In this document: positions 1 through 11,656 of the stretch, in pieces
Position numbering within the stretch: the stretch's first letter is position 1
How the letters are laid out: every line of letters starts with the position of its first letter
NCBI RefSeq assembly: GCF_000429245.1
Contig: NZ_AUBM01000010.1
Coordinates: 62,001-126,000 of the forward strand
Direction of reading: 5' to 3'
DNA: 64,000 nt
Origin: Schaalia georgiae DSM 6843
Lineage (GTDB): Bacteria > Actinomycetota > Actinomycetes > Actinomycetales > Actinomycetaceae
Notes under the pieces: model-generated
What the model was told of the DNA's origin: nothing
Seen by the model: only the letters and a program-made list of their open reading frames with translations
Databases searched by the model: none
Program-made: the position numbers and the translations under genes

Positions 1-555
1 GGCCTTGGGCACGAGGCGGTCCGAATGGGTGAGCACCATGGCGCCCAGGGCTGCGGTGATGAGCAGGCCCCCGGCCAGTTCCATCGACAGCCAGTGGCGT
101 TCGAAGAGCATGACCGCCAGGTCCGTGATGGGGGCGTTCGAGTACGGGTCCACGGGCTCGGCCGTGCGGGCGTCGGCGGTGGAGCGGACCACGGCAGTCG
201 TTACGCACACCGCCAGGCCCAGGCCGCCCAGGACGGCGGCGATGATCCGGCCGCGTCCCTGGAGGGCGTAGTCGTCGGACTCGCCGATGCCGATGAGCAT
301 GATGACGAAGAGGAAGAGCATCATGATCGCGCCCGTGTAAACGACGATCTGGGCGACCCCCAGGAAGGGGGCGTTGTTCGCGATGTAGAGGACCGCCAGG
401 CCCAGCATCACCCCGACCATGCACACGGCGGAGTGGGCGGCCTTCTTGAAGAAGAGGACGCCCAGGGCGCAGGCGACCATGAAGACCGCGGCGCACGCGA
501 ACAGGACCGCCTCTCCCACCGAGCCCATGGCGGGCCAGCCTTGCAGCAGGTTCAT
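1..555 (-). CDS. nuoJ: NADH-quinone oxidoreductase subunit J (partial)
   Basis: Membrane subunit of the proton-pumping arm of complex I. The gene starts with ATG at 555 and runs off the left edge of the window, so about 185 N-terminal residues are visible and the C-terminus is missing. The protein begins [12 protein letters not shown] and shows hydrophobic segments separated by short loops. The stretch [19 protein letters not shown], containing the pi-bulge helix typical of NuoJ, is clear. The start overlaps the nuoI stop by three bases (ATGA arrangement), consistent with translational coupling in the nuo operon. Identification is firm from both sequence and position. Confidence 0.93.
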   Translation of the reverse strand, partial: MNLLQGWPAMGSVGEAVLFACAAVFMVACALGVLFFKKAAHSAVCMVGVMLGLAVLYIANNAPFLGVAQIVVYTGAIMMLFLFVIMLIGIGESDDYALQGRGRIIAAVLGGLGLAVCVTTAVVRSTADARTAEPVDPYSNAPITDLAVMLFERHWLSMELAGGLLITAALGAMVLTHSDRLVPKA

Positions 556-1214
556 CGTTCGTCCTCTCCCACGAGCGCCCGCGCGCCCGGCAGACTGGGG
601 TCGTCGGGGCGCCGGCTCCCCACCCAGTCGATCTGCTCGGGCACGGGCCCATCGACTTCTCCACGGTAGTAGTCGCCATCGGATTTGCCCGGGACCATCG
701 GGTGGGGCGTCGAGAGCATCCCCTCCGACAGGGGGACCAGCAGGTCGTCCTTGACGTAGATGTCGTCCTCGCGCGTGTACTCGGCCAACTCGAATTCGTT
801 GGTCATCGTCAGCGCCCGCGTCGGGCACGCCTCAATGCACATGCCGCAGAAGATGCAGCGCAAGTAGTTGATCTCGTAGACGCGGCCGTAGCGCTCGCCC
901 GCGGAGTACTGCTGGTCGGGGGTGTTGGAGGCGGCCTCGACGAAGATGGCGTCCGCGGGGCACGCCCACGCGCACAACTCGCAGCCGACGCACTTCTCAA
1001 GGCCGTCGGCGTAGCGGTTGAGCTGGTGGCGGCCGTGGAAGCGCGGCATGACGCGCGCTTTCTCGCGCGGGTACTGCTCGGTGACGGTGGGCCGGAAGAA
1101 CGACGAGATGGTCACGCCGTACCCGGCCATGGGCGCCACGAACCGCCCGATGGGGCCCTTGGGGTCGTGCTCGAAGAGCATCTGCTCGTCGTCGGCGGGC
1201 TTCTTCTTACTCAT
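552..1214 (-). CDS. nuoI: NADH-quinone oxidoreductase subunit I
   Basis: Peripheral-arm ferredoxin-like subunit (220 aa) that carries clusters N6a and N6b and passes electrons toward NuoB. Two complete CxxCxxCxxxCP motifs are visible, with cysteines at about residues 75, 78, 81, 85 and 120, 123, 126, 130 ([12 protein letters not shown] and [12 protein letters not shown]). The open frame extends upstream to 1385, but that part overlaps nuoH out of frame and is low-complexity. The start [11 protein letters not shown] at 1214 fits the family and overlaps the nuoH stop by eight bases. The acidic tail after residue 150 is typical of actinobacterial NuoI. Confidence 0.95.
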   Translation of the reverse strand: MSKKKPADDEQMLFEHDPKGPIGRFVAPMAGYGVTISSFFRPTVTEQYPREKARVMPRFHGRHQLNRYADGLEKCVGCELCAWACPADAIFVEAASNTPDQQYSAGERYGRVYEINYLRCIFCGMCIEACPTRALTMTNEFELAEYTREDDIYVKDDLLVPLSEGMLSTPHPMVPGKSDGDYYRGEVDGPVPEQIDWVGSRRPDDPSLPGARALVGEDER

Positions 1215-2535
1215 CGGAACCCTCCTCGTGGGGGCTTGCCGGGCTGGTGTCCCCGGCTGCGGCAGCGGCTGCGCGCTCGGCGCGCGGCGAGGCGACGGGG
1301 GCCTGCCCCGGCAGCGGCGGGACGGGGAAGCCGTCCGCGAAACCCGTGTACTCCTCGTCGGCGGGGTCGTGGGCGGGCTCCTCACCGGGGTCGGTGACCC
1401 AGATGACGACCAGGGCGATCAGGAAGACGACGACGACCGAGCCGTAGAGCACGGGGGCGGACACCGTGACGAACTGGGTGAGGCCGCGCACCAGGGCGAC
1501 CATGACGAGCCACGCCAGGGCGATGGGCATGAGCCACTTCCACCCCAGAGTCATGAACTGGTCGTAGCGGAAGCGCAGCAGTGTGGCCCGTGTCCAGATC
1601 AGCAGGAACATGAAGAACCACATCTTGAGGAAGAACCACACCATGCCCATCCACCCGGAGGCGAGGAACTCCACCTGGGACAGCGGCCAGGGGGCGTGCC
1701 AGCCCCCCAGGAACATGGTGGTCGCCACAGCGGACACGTTGAGCATGTTCACGTACTCGGACAGGTAGTACCAGCCGAACTTCATGGACGAGTACTCGGT
1801 CATGTGCCCGGCCACCAGCTCGCCCTCGGCCTCGGGCAGGTCGAAGGGAAGGCGGTTGACCTCGCCGGTGGCGGAGACGCAGTAGATGACGAAGGCGGGG
1901 AACAGGGTGAACACCCACCAGTACTGGCCCTGCGCGGCCACGATCTGGGAGGTGGACATCGTGCCCGACATGAGGAACACGGAGACCAGGGACAGGCCCA
2001 TCGCGAGCTCGTAGGAGATCACCTGGGCGCTGGAGCGGACAGCACCGTACAGGGGCAGCGTGGAGCGTGTGGACCAGCCGCCCAGGACGATTCCGTACAG
2101 GCCCAGCGACGCGATCGCCAGGATGTACAGGGTGGCGACCGGCATGTCCGCCAGTTGCAGCGGGGACGAGTGGCCGAACAGGCCCACATTCGGGCCCATG
2201 GGGATCACGGCGAAGACGCTGAAGGCCGCGAAGGCCGCGATGGCGGGGGCCAGGAAGTAGAGGAACCTCTCGGCCCGCCTGGTCCACATGTCCTCCTTGA
2301 ACAGGAGTTTGCCCGCGTCGGCGAAGGCCTGGAACAGGCCTAGGGGGCCCGCCACGTTGGGGCCGGGGCGGGTCTGCATGCGCCCCAGGCCGCGCCGCTC
2401 CACCCATAGGGCGAGCAGGACGTTGAAGATGAGGAAGACGATGATGAAGACCGCCTTGATGAGGGACAGCCACCAGGTCTCTTCGCTGAAATCCGCTGCG
2501 GTGTACTGAGCGGCCGCGGGGGCGAGGGCGCTCAT
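1207..2535 (-). CDS. nuoH: NADH-quinone oxidoreductase subunit H
   Basis: Integral membrane subunit (442 aa) that forms the quinone-entry chamber where NuoB and NuoD dock. About eight hydrophobic helices are visible. Conserved stretches include [17 protein letters not shown] after the first helix, [20 protein letters not shown], and [20 protein letters not shown] in the quinone-site loop. The C-terminus carries a cytoplasmic Pro/Ala/Glu-rich tail of about 60 residues. The start [10 protein letters not shown] at 2535 overlaps the nuoG stop by four bases. The longer open frame to 3432 is only a shadow over nuoG. Confidence 0.96.
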   Translation of the reverse strand: MSALAPAAAQYTAADFSEETWWLSLIKAVFIIVFLIFNVLLALWVERRGLGRMQTRPGPNVAGPLGLFQAFADAGKLLFKEDMWTRRAERFLYFLAPAIAAFAAFSVFAVIPMGPNVGLFGHSSPLQLADMPVATLYILAIASLGLYGIVLGGWSTRSTLPLYGAVRSSAQVISYELAMGLSLVSVFLMSGTMSTSQIVAAQGQYWWVFTLFPAFVIYCVSATGEVNRLPFDLPEAEGELVAGHMTEYSSMKFGWYYLSEYVNMLNVSAVATTMFLGGWHAPWPLSQVEFLASGWMGMVWFFLKMWFFMFLLIWTRATLLRFRYDQFMTLGWKWLMPIALAWLVMVALVRGLTQFVTVSAPVLYGSVVVVFLIALVVIWVTDPGEEPAHDPADEEYTGFADGFPVPPLPGQAPVASPRAERAAAAAAGDTSPASPHEEGSDE

Positions 2536-5089
2536 CGGGCAACCTCCTGACTGGCGCTGAGCGTCACAACGGCGCCGGGCGCGCCGAGGGACTCGTGGAC
2601 GATGGAACCGTTGGAGCACTCGGGCACCCACACGACGTGGTCGGGCAGGTCGTCGGCGACTGCGGGGAGTGTGAGGGAGCCACGGCCGGTGGTGATCGTG
2701 AGCGGCTGTCCTTCCGCCGCTCCTACGGCGGCCAGCGTGGCGGCCGAGGCGCGGGCGACGGGGGTGCGCGCCGCTCCGGCCAGCCAGGGCGCGCCGTCCT
2801 GGAGGCGGCCCGCGTCCAGCATCGGCTTGTGCGCGGCCAGGAGGGCCTGGCCCTCGCCGATCCCGGGCAGGGGCCGGGTGCCGGCGGGGGCGAACGCCTC
2901 GCGCGCGCCCTCCCAGTCCATCAGCGGGTTGGCCTCCGCGTAGAGGTCGGACAGGGCCGTGATCCCCAGGTCGGCGCCGAACTCCTCCGCCAGGCGCACC
3001 AGGACGTCGCGGTCGGTGAGGGAGCGCGCGGAGACGGCCTGGCCGAAGGGCCGCAGGCGGCCCTCCCAGTTGATGAAGGTCCCGTTCTTCTCGATAGGCG
3101 GGGCCACGGGGAGGACCACGTCGGCCAGGCGCGCCACCTCCGAAGAGCGGACCTCGAGGCTCACCACGAAGGGGGTGGCCGCGATGGCGGCGCGCACGGC
3201 GTCCGGGTCGGCGAAGTCGCGCACGTCGACGCCTCCGATGACCAGGGCGCCCAGGTCGCCCCGGGCAGCGGCGGCCAGCATGCCCTCGGCGTCGAGGCCC
3301 CGCTCGGAGGGAGCCCCCTCCCAGTCCAGGCCCGTCGCGTCGGCGCCGGCCAGGGGCCTGCCGAAGGGTGCGAGCCCGGGCAGCAAGCCCGCTTCCAGGG
3401 CGGCGCGGTCCCCGGCGCGCCTGGGCACCCACGCGAGGCGGGCGCCGCTGCGCTGGGCCAGGGCGCGCACCGCTGTGAGCAGCCCGGGGGTGCGGGCGGC
3501 GCGCTCGCCCACCAGGACGACGCCCCCTGCCAGGGCGTCGAAGAGCGCGGCGTTCTGGCCGCCGGGGGCAATGGAATCAACGACAGCGGGCTCAGTGCCG
3601 GGCGCGGAGCGCAGGACGGCGGCGGAGAGCTTCTGGGAGCCGGCGGACGTGAACGGGGCGACGGTGGCGACCCGCACCCCGCCGCGGCGCACCCCTTTTC
3701 GCAGGCGCAGGAAGAGGGCGCCGCACTCGTCCTCGGGCTCCAGGGCGACGAGGAGGACCTGGCCGGCGCCCTCCAAGTCGGAGTAGGTGACGCCCAGGCC
3801 GGAGCCGGCGACCGTGGAGGCCAGGAAAGAGCGCTCCTCCTCGGTGGCCTCGCGCGAGCGGAAGTCGATATTGTCCGACCCCAGGACGGTGCGCGCGAAC
3901 TTGGACCACGCCCAAGCGTCCTCGAAGGTGAGGCGCCCACCGGGCAGGAACCCGGCGGAGGGGGCCGCCTCCAGTCCCTTGCGCGCGCGGTCGAGGGCGT
4001 CCGACCACGAGGTTGGGACCAGTTCCCCGTCCTCGCGCACCAGGGGGGCCCTCAAGCGGTCCTGCCCGTCCCACTCGAAGGCGAAGCGGTCCTTGTCGGT
4101 GATCCACTCCTCGTTGACCTCGGGGTCGTTGCCGGCCATGCGGCGCACGACCTCTCCGCGGCGGATGTCCTGGCGGATCGCCGAGCCGGAGGCATCGTGC
4201 TCGCTCACCGACGCGGTGGAGACCAGGTCGAAGGGGCGGGCGCGGAAGCGGTAGGACGCCGCGGTCAGGGCGCCCACGGGGCAGATCTGGATGATGTTGC
4301 CGGAGAAGTACGAGGCGAAGGCCCGCCCCGACTGGTCGAGGCCGGCGGGACCCAGGTCCCCCTCGTTGAAGGAGCCTGCGATGGCGTCGGTGCCGTAGGG
4401 GCTGGAGAGGTCGGGGGCCGAGTTGTCCTTGGCCGCCGGGTCGAAGAACCCGAGGGTGGTGGTGTCGAAGCCGCCGATCTGCTCGCCCATGAAGTAGTGG
4501 TCGTCGGTGGGGGCGGTGCCCCCGCCCCGGCCCTGCAGGTCGATGAAGACGTCCCCGGAGATCTCCTTGCCGAAGCGCACGCACCTCTGGCACAGGATGC
4601 AGCGCTCCCGGTCGAGCAGGATCTGGCTGGTGAGGCGCAGGGGCTTCTTGAAGGTCCGTTTGGCGTCGGCGAAGCGGGACTTGCCGCGCCCCTCGGTCAT
4701 GGCCTGGTTCTGCAGGGGGCACTCGCCGCCCTTGTCGCACACGGGGCAGTCCAGCGGGTGGTTGATGAGCAGGAACTCCATGACGCCGCGCTGGGCGGTG
4801 TCGGCCACCTCGGAGGTGCGCTGGGTTTTGACGACCATCCCCGGGGTGACGGTCTGCGCGCACGAGGGCTGTGGCTTGGGCATGAAGCGCAGCTCGCCGG
4901 TGTTGCGGTCGGGCATGCCGACCTCGACGAGGCACTGGCGGCATGCGGCGACGGGTTCCAGCAACGGGTGGTCGCAGAAACGGGGGATGCGGATACCGGC
5001 CTGCTCGGCGGCCCTGATGACCAGGGTCCCCTGGGGCACTGAGACGTGGACGTCGTCGATGATGACGTCGACCATCGTGGGGGCGTCGC

Positions 5090-5093
<4 letters not shown>
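2532..5093 (-). CDS. nuoG: NADH-quinone oxidoreductase subunit G
   Basis: Largest peripheral subunit (853 aa), which carries several Fe-S clusters between NuoF/E and NuoI. The N-terminal [2Fe-2S] ferredoxin domain shows CRQCLVE and a further Cys in QPSCAQT. The next domain has HPLDCPVCDKGGECPLQ and CILCQRCVRFG, followed by a CPVGALT segment. The molybdopterin-oxidoreductase-like C-terminal half begins near residue 240. I chose MSDAPTMVDVIID at 5093; upstream in-frame sequence belongs to nuoF in another frame. Four-base overlaps join it to nuoF and nuoH. Confidence 0.95.
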
Positions 5094-6387
<1,294 letters not shown>

Positions 6388-6391
<4 letters not shown>

Positions 6392-7089
6392 GCCTGCTCG
6401 CCTCCCTCCGCCTGGACGCCGTCGGGAACGGCGACGGGTTCGGTCCACCCGTTCTCGTGGGCGATCCCCACGCCCAGCAGTGTGGCCGGGCCCGCGGAGG
6501 GGCCCTCGTCGGCGCGGCCGTCGGGAAAGCCCGCCAGGACCCTCTCGTTCTCCTTGAAGGTGGGTGCTACTGCGGGACCGCGCGTGGGGTGGATGTCGCG
6601 CCCGGCCTCGATGTCGTCGATGATCGCCAGCGCGGACTCGGGAGTCTGGTTGTCGAAGAACTCCCAGTTGACCATGACCACGGGGGCGTAGTCGCACGCG
6701 GCGTTGCACTCGATGCGCTCCAGGGTGATCCGGCCCGACTCGCTGGTCTCGTCACTGCCGACGCCGACCTTGGCGCAGACCCTCTCCCAGATCTCGTCCC
6801 CGCCCATGACCGCGCACAGGGCGTTGGTGCACACGCCCACGAGGTAGTCGCCAGTCGGGTGGCGCTTGTACTGCGTGTAGAAGGTGGCGACGGCGGAGAT
6901 CTCGGCCCGGGGCAGGTCGAGGATCCGCGAGATCAGATCGATGCCGTCGGCGCTGACGTAGCCGTCGACGGACTGGACGAGGTGGAGCATCGGCAGCAGG
7001 GCGCTGCGCGAGTGCCCCTCGGGGTAGCGGGCAATGATCTGCGCGGAGTCCGCCCGCAGCCGGGCCTCAACGTCTGGGGTGTAGCTCAT
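6388..7089 (-). CDS. nuoE: NADH-quinone oxidoreductase subunit E
   Basis: Thioredoxin-fold [2Fe-2S] subunit (233 aa) that pairs with NuoF in the NADH dehydrogenase module. Four ligand cysteines are visible in [12 protein letters not shown] and [15 protein letters not shown]. The N-terminal helical part ([15 protein letters not shown]) is typical. The C-terminal 60 residues are a variable Ala/Pro/Glu-rich tail, as in other actinobacterial NuoE. The start ATG at 7089 overlaps the nuoD stop by four bases. Confidence 0.94.
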
Positions 7090-8435
7090 CGGTCAACGCC
7101 TCCGAGGACGGGGTCGATTGCGGCCAGGGAGACGACCACGTCGGCCAGCTGGCCGCCCTCGGTCATCATGGCCAGTGATTGCAGGTTCGCGAAGGAGGGG
7201 TCGCGGAAGTGCGCGCGGAACGGGCGCGTCCCCCCGTCGGAGACCAGGTGGACTCCGAGGATCCCCTTGGCGTGCTCGACGGTCTGGTAGACCTGCCCGG
7301 CGGGCACGTGGAACCCTTCGGTGACCAGCTTGAAGTGGTGGATGAGGGACTCCATCGACTCCCCCATGATCTCGCGGACGTGGTCCGGGGAGTTGCCCTG
7401 CCCGTCGGAGGCGACGGCCAGGCGCGCGGGCCAGGCGATCTGCGGGTCGGACACCATGACCGGCGCCCCCTCGCAGGCCTCGAGGCGCTCCAGGGCCTGC
7501 CACACGATGCGCATCGACTCGTAGCACTCGTCGAAGCGCACCATCGTGCGGTTGTACGCGTCGGACTGGTCCCGGGTGGGCACGTCGAACTCGTAGTCCT
7601 CGTAGCCGCAGTAGGGCTGGGACTTGCGCAGGTCGAGGGGCAGGCCGGCTGCGCGCACCCCCGGGCCCGTGTGGCCCAGGGCCATGAGGGCGCTGAGCGG
7701 CATGACGGCCACGTCGCACAGGCGCTTCTTGAAGATGGGGTTCTCCTGGAGGATGTCCTGGAGCTCCCCGATGTCGCGGCGCACGCCCCGCAGGCGCTCG
7801 CGGATGTAGCCGGTGGTGCCCTCGCCGATGTCTTGGATGACGCCGCCGGGGCGGATGTACTCGTGGTTCATGCGCAGCCCGGTCACGCGCTCGAAGACCC
7901 GGAGGATCTCCTCGCGCCCGCGGAAGGCGATGGTCATGATGGTCGTGGCGCCCATCTCGTTGCCCGTGGAGCCGATGGCGACCAGGTGCGAGGCGATGCG
8001 GCACAGCTCCATCATGACGACGCGGATCAGCGAGGCGCGCTCGGGCACGTCGTCGGTGATGCCGAGCAGTTGCTCGACGCCCAGGCAGTAGGCGGCCTCC
8101 TGGAAGAACGGCGCCACGTAGTCCATGCGCGTGCAGTAGGCGACGCCCTGGGTCCAGGTGCGGTACTCCATGTTCTTCTCGATGCCGGTGTGCAGGTAGC
8201 CGGTATCGACGCGGGTCTCGCGGACCTTCTCGCCGTCGAGCTCCAGGATGAGGCGGAGCACGCCGTGCGTGGAGGGGTGGACGGGCCCCAGGTTGACGAC
8301 GATGCGCTCGGAGGTGATCTTCTCGATCTCGGCCAGGACCTCGTCCCAGTCCCCGCCCTGGGCGAGGACCTCCGGGATGTCGTCGAGGGGCAGGTCGCTG
8401 GCACCGGGCGCTGCGTGGAAGGCGGGTCGGCTCAT
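7086..8435 (-). CDS. nuoD: NADH-quinone oxidoreductase subunit D
   Basis: 49-kDa-type subunit (449 aa) that forms the quinone-reduction site with NuoB. Conserved stretches include [15 protein letters not shown] near residue 50, the quinone-site His region, then [38 protein letters not shown] and DPVLGGVDR at the C-terminus. NuoC and NuoD are separate proteins here, not fused. The start ATG at 8435 shares a base with the nuoC stop, and the stop overlaps nuoE. Confidence 0.96.
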   Translation of the reverse strand: MSRPAFHAAPGASDLPLDDIPEVLAQGGDWDEVLAEIEKITSERIVVNLGPVHPSTHGVLRLILELDGEKVRETRVDTGYLHTGIEKNMEYRTWTQGVAYCTRMDYVAPFFQEAAYCLGVEQLLGITDDVPERASLIRVVMMELCRIASHLVAIGSTGNEMGATTIMTIAFRGREEILRVFERVTGLRMNHEYIRPGGVIQDIGEGTTGYIRERLRGVRRDIGELQDILQENPIFKKRLCDVAVMPLSALMALGHTGPGVRAAGLPLDLRKSQPYCGYEDYEFDVPTRDQSDAYNRTMVRFDECYESMRIVWQALERLEACEGAPVMVSDPQIAWPARLAVASDGQGNSPDHVREIMGESMESLIHHFKLVTEGFHVPAGQVYQTVEHAKGILGVHLVSDGGTRPFRAHFRDPSFANLQSLAMMTEGGQLADVVVSLAAIDPVLGGVDR

Positions 8436-9172
8436 CAGTTCACGCTCCTACGCGTGTCGGGGGGCGGCGTGGTGGCGCCCTTGAACTCGACGGGGACGCC
8501 GCCGAGGGGGTAGTCCTTGCGCTGGGGGTGGCCCACCCAGTCGTCCGGCAGGGCAGTGCGGGTCAGCGAGGGGTGAGAGGTGAAGACGATGCCGATGAGG
8601 TCCCAGGTCTCCCTCTCCTGCCAGTCGTTGGCGGGGTAGACGGAGACGATGGAGGGGATGCGGGGATCAGCGTCGGGGCAGACGACCTCGAGGCGGATCA
8701 TCCGGTTGTGGGTGATCGAGTACAGGGGGTAGATGGCGTGGAGCTCCCGCCCGGTGTCGGCCGGGTAGTGGACGCCGTTGGTGCCCAGGCACATCTCGAA
8801 GCGCAGGTCGGGGTCGTCGCGCAGGTGCTCGGCGACGCGCACGATGTGCTCACGGGCGATGAAGACGGTGAGCTGGCCGCGGTCGACGACCACCTTCTCG
8901 ATGACGTCGGCGACTTCGAGGCCGTCGGCCCCGATGAGCTCCTCGAGGACGTCGACGGCCTGGTCGAACCACCCGCCGTAGGGCCGGGCCGCCTCTCCGG
9001 GCAGGAAGGAGTCGGCGACCAGGCCGGCGAAACCGGAGGTGGAGGAGTCGCCTCCCGCGCCGAAGAGGCCCTCTCGGCGGGCGATGGGTTCGGGCAGCGC
9101 GAAGCCGCGCGGGGACGGGGCCGCCCCTGCCCGGGCGGGCGCGTCGTCCCCGGGGATCGGCAGGTCGCTCAT
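8435..9172 (-). CDS. nuoC: NADH-quinone oxidoreductase subunit C
   Basis: 30-kDa-type structural subunit (245 aa) of the complex I peripheral arm. The family signature [20 protein letters not shown], followed by [18 protein letters not shown], is intact near the C-terminus. The first 60 or so residues are a variable extension. I chose [13 protein letters not shown] at 9172, which overlaps the nuoB stop by four bases; the longer frame to 9439 lies over nuoB. Confidence 0.94.
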   Translation of the reverse strand: MSDLPIPGDDAPARAGAAPSPRGFALPEPIARREGLFGAGGDSSTSGFAGLVADSFLPGEAARPYGGWFDQAVDVLEELIGADGLEVADVIEKVVVDRGQLTVFIAREHIVRVAEHLRDDPDLRFEMCLGTNGVHYPADTGRELHAIYPLYSITHNRMIRLEVVCPDADPRIPSIVSVYPANDWQERETWDLIGIVFTSHPSLTRTALPDDWVGHPQRKDYPLGGVPVEFKGATTPPPDTRRSVN

Positions 9173-9723
9173 ACGAGGAGTCCCTTCATCTGGTGGGTCG
9201 GGGTCGCCTCGAGGGCGGCCTGCTCGGCTTTGCGCGCGATCTCGCGGCGGTGGACGCCCAGCGGCTCCTTGCCGATCTGCTCGCGCAGCACCAGGACCGC
9301 GTGGATGAGGGCCTCGGGGCGGGGCGGGCACCCGGGCAGGTAGACATCGACGGGCACGATGTGGTCGCAGCCCTGCACCACGGCGTAGTTGTTGAAGACG
9401 CCGCCGGAGGAGGCGCAGGCGCCCATGGAGATCACCCATTTGGGCTCGGGCATGGAGTCGTAGACGCGCCGGATGATGGGGGCCATCTTGTGGCTGACGC
9501 GGCCCGACACGATCATCAGGTCCGAGTGGCGCGGCGAGGCGCGGAAGACCTCCAAGCCGAAGCGCGCCATGTCGAAACGGGGCGTGCCCGCGGCCATCAT
9601 CTCAATGGCGCAGCACGCCAGGCCCATTGTGACGGGCCACTGGCTGTACTTGCGTGCAAGCCCGAGGACTTTCTCGACGCTGGTCAGCGCGATGCCCGCG
9701 GGCAGGGATTCTTCAAGACCCAT
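9169..9723 (-). CDS. nuoB: NADH-quinone oxidoreductase subunit B
   Basis: Subunit (184 aa) carrying the terminal N2 [4Fe-4S] cluster, the direct electron donor to quinone. The ligands are visible as the tandem cysteines in [10 protein letters not shown], a Cys in [11 protein letters not shown], and [11 protein letters not shown]. Length and order match the family. It lies 22 bases after nuoA and overlaps nuoC by four bases. Confidence 0.96.
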   Translation of the reverse strand: MGLEESLPAGIALTSVEKVLGLARKYSQWPVTMGLACCAIEMMAAGTPRFDMARFGLEVFRASPRHSDLMIVSGRVSHKMAPIIRRVYDSMPEPKWVISMGACASSGGVFNNYAVVQGCDHIVPVDVYLPGCPPRPEALIHAVLVLREQIGKEPLGVHRREIARKAEQAALEATPTHQMKGLLV

Positions 9724-9745
9724 GTTTCTCCTCAGCCCCTCTCCG

Positions 9746-10105
9746 TCAGTAGTCCAGGCCGCCGCGGCGCCACTCGTAGGCGTAGGGCACAGCCAGGGTC
9801 ACCAGGAAGCTCATCATGACGACCAGGCCGAAGAGGCCGAGCTGGTTGAAGCTGACCGCCCACGGGTACATGAAGACCACTTCGATGTCGAAGATGATGA
9901 AGGTCATGGCGACCAGGTAGTAGCGCACAGGGAAACGGCCCTCGGTGAGGTGGGCGCTGGTGGGCTGGATGCCGCACTCGTAGTTGTCCGCCTTGGTCCT
10001 GGACTTCTTCGTGGGGCCCAGGACGGCGGAGGCGACCAGGCCACCGAATGCCAGTACGAGGGCGGCTGCCGACATGATGAGCAGCGGCACGTAGGGATTC
10101 GTCAT
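9746..10105 (-). CDS. nuoA: NADH-quinone oxidoreductase subunit A
   Basis: Small membrane subunit (119 aa) of complex I with three hydrophobic helices. The conserved loop [11 protein letters not shown] and the segment [20 protein letters not shown] are both clear. It is the first nuo gene and starts 37 bases after the stop of the upstream flavoprotein reductase gene, so the two are probably co-transcribed. The ATG at 10105 is preceded by a GGGAGGAAC ribosome-binding site. Confidence 0.96.
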   Translation of the reverse strand: MTNPYVPLLIMSAAALVLAFGGLVASAVLGPTKKSRTKADNYECGIQPTSAHLTEGRFPVRYYLVAMTFIIFDIEVVFMYPWAVSFNQLGLFGLVVMMSFLVTLAVPYAYEWRRGGLDY

Positions 10106-10142
10106 TGTTCCTCCCGGGGTGTGGGCGTGGTACTGGTCGTGG

Positions 10143-11429
10143 TCATGCCGAGGGCACCAGCTTCGTCAGCGTTGTGATGAGCCGGTCGTCGATATCGCCG
10201 CCGTGGCGCTCGTACCCGTCCGAGAGGAGTTTGTGGACGAGTTTCATCAGGCGCGGCATGGGGAGGCCGAGGTTCGTGCACGCCCGCATGATCCGGGGTC
10301 TGCCGATGAGGGCGACGAAGGCGCGGCCGAGTTGGTAGTAGCCGCCGTACTCTTCGCGCAGCAGGCGGGGGTACTCGCCCATGGCGCGGTCGAATCCGGC
10401 GCGGGTCGTGCGGCGCAGGGCCTGGACGGCGCAGGAGGCGGCGAAGCGCCCGGCGCGCATCGCCGGGGCGATGCCCTCGCCGTTGTAGGGGGAGACCATC
10501 CCCCCGGCGTCGCCCACCAGGGCCAGACCCTGGGCGTAGTGGGGGGTGCGGTTGAAGCACATGGGCAGGGCGGCCGAGCGCAGGGGGCCGATCTGGTTGT
10601 CGGGGGTGAGTCCCCATTCGGCGGGCAGGTTCGAGGTCCACGCCTCGAAGACCTTCTTGTAGGGCAGGTCGGCGCCGCCCGCTCGGGAGGAGACGGAGCC
10701 GAGTCCGACGTTGACGACGCCGTCGCCCATGGGGAAGATCCACCCGTACCCGGGCAGCAGGTCGGAGCGCCCGGGCTCGCCGCTCCACAGCTCCAGGTGG
10801 GACTCCATCCACTCCTCGTCGCCCCTGGGGGAGCGGAAGTAGGCGCGCGCGGCGACCCCCATCGGCCGGTCGTCCCGCTTGGCCAGGCCGAGGCCAGTGG
10901 ACAGGCGCGCCGCGACTCCGCCCGCGTCGACGGTGAGGGGGGCGCTGACCGTGTAGGAGCGGGAGTGGCGGCCCCGACCTGATTTGACAGCGACCCCGGT
11001 GACGCGGCCCGAGGCGTCCGTGGTGGCCCCGGTGACGGCAGCGCCCTCCACCAGGCGCGCCCCGGCCCCGACGGCACGGCGGACCAGGGCGTGGTCGAGG
11101 TCGGCGCGGGCGCGGGTGAGTCCGTAGCCGGGCAGCGACTTCTGGTCGGGCCACTCCATGCGGATGGTGTGCCCGCCGCCGATGACGGTCAGGCCGCGGT
11201 TGCGCGCCCATCCCGTCGTGTCCACGCCCATGGCGGCCAGCTCGTGGACCGCAGCGGGGGTGAGCCCGTCGCCGCAGATCTTGTCGCGCGGGAAGGCGCT
11301 CTTGTCGAGCAGGAGGACGTCCGCGCCCGCGGTGGCCAAGTGGTAGGCGGTGGCGGCTCCAGCGGGGCCCGCGCCGACGACGACGACGTCGGCGCCGGTA
11401 TCGCCCCCGCTATTGGCTGCCACCTTCAT
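10143..11429 (-). CDS. Geranylgeranyl reductase family FAD protein (MenJ-like)
   Basis: FAD-dependent oxidoreductase that probably saturates isoprene double bonds. The dinucleotide-binding motif VVVVGAGPAGAATAYHLA lies near the N-terminus, followed by LLLDKSAFPRDKICGDGLTP, the hallmark of the geranylgeranyl reductase family. A second FAD motif (GLALVGDAGGMVSPYNGEGI) lies near residue 300. As the apparent first gene of the nuo operon, a role in partial saturation of the menaquinone side chain is likely but inferred. ATG at 11429 directly abuts a GGAGG sequence. The in-frame GTG at 11423 has better spacing, so the true start may be six bases later. The open frame continues to 11525. Confidence 0.85.
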   Translation of the reverse strand: MKVAANSGGDTGADVVVVGAGPAGAATAYHLATAGADVLLLDKSAFPRDKICGDGLTPAAVHELAAMGVDTTGWARNRGLTVIGGGHTIRMEWPDQKSLPGYGLTRARADLDHALVRRAVGAGARLVEGAAVTGATTDASGRVTGVAVKSGRGRHSRSYTVSAPLTVDAGGVAARLSTGLGLAKRDDRPMGVAARAYFRSPRGDEEWMESHLELWSGEPGRSDLLPGYGWIFPMGDGVVNVGLGSVSSRAGGADLPYKKVFEAWTSNLPAEWGLTPDNQIGPLRSAALPMCFNRTPHYAQGLALVGDAGGMVSPYNGEGIAPAMRAGRFAASCAVQALRRTTRAGFDRAMGEYPRLLREEYGGYYQLGRAFVALIGRPRIMRACTNLGLPMPRLMKLVHKLLSDGYERHGGDIDDRLITTLTKLVPSA

Positions 11430-11597
11430 CCTCCGTGTCCATGGGTTGCGCGCACGCACGTGCGCGACGGACCGCGCGTTCACGATCCGTTGGCCCACAT
11501 TAGCCATCGGGGTGACCCGGTGCACCTCGATCGCGTTTCGGCCTCTTTCCGCGGAAAAGCGGGGGCGCTGCCCGCGCGCCGGAGCAGAATTTGTGAA

Positions 11598-11626
11598 AAT
11601 CCCGCTTTCCTTAATCGCGGGCGGGC
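11598..11626 (-). terminator. Weak hairpin after the alpha-galactosidase gene
   Basis: On the minus strand the arms CCCGC and GCGGG enclose an 11-base loop and are followed by ATTTT. This lies about 35 bases after the stop of the GH36 gene. The stem is only five base pairs, so this is a tentative terminator. The rest of the 227-base gap up to the reductase gene shows nothing else I can name. Confidence 0.35.
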
Positions 11627-11656
11627 CGGGACATCAGAAGGCGGCGCCCGCCGCCC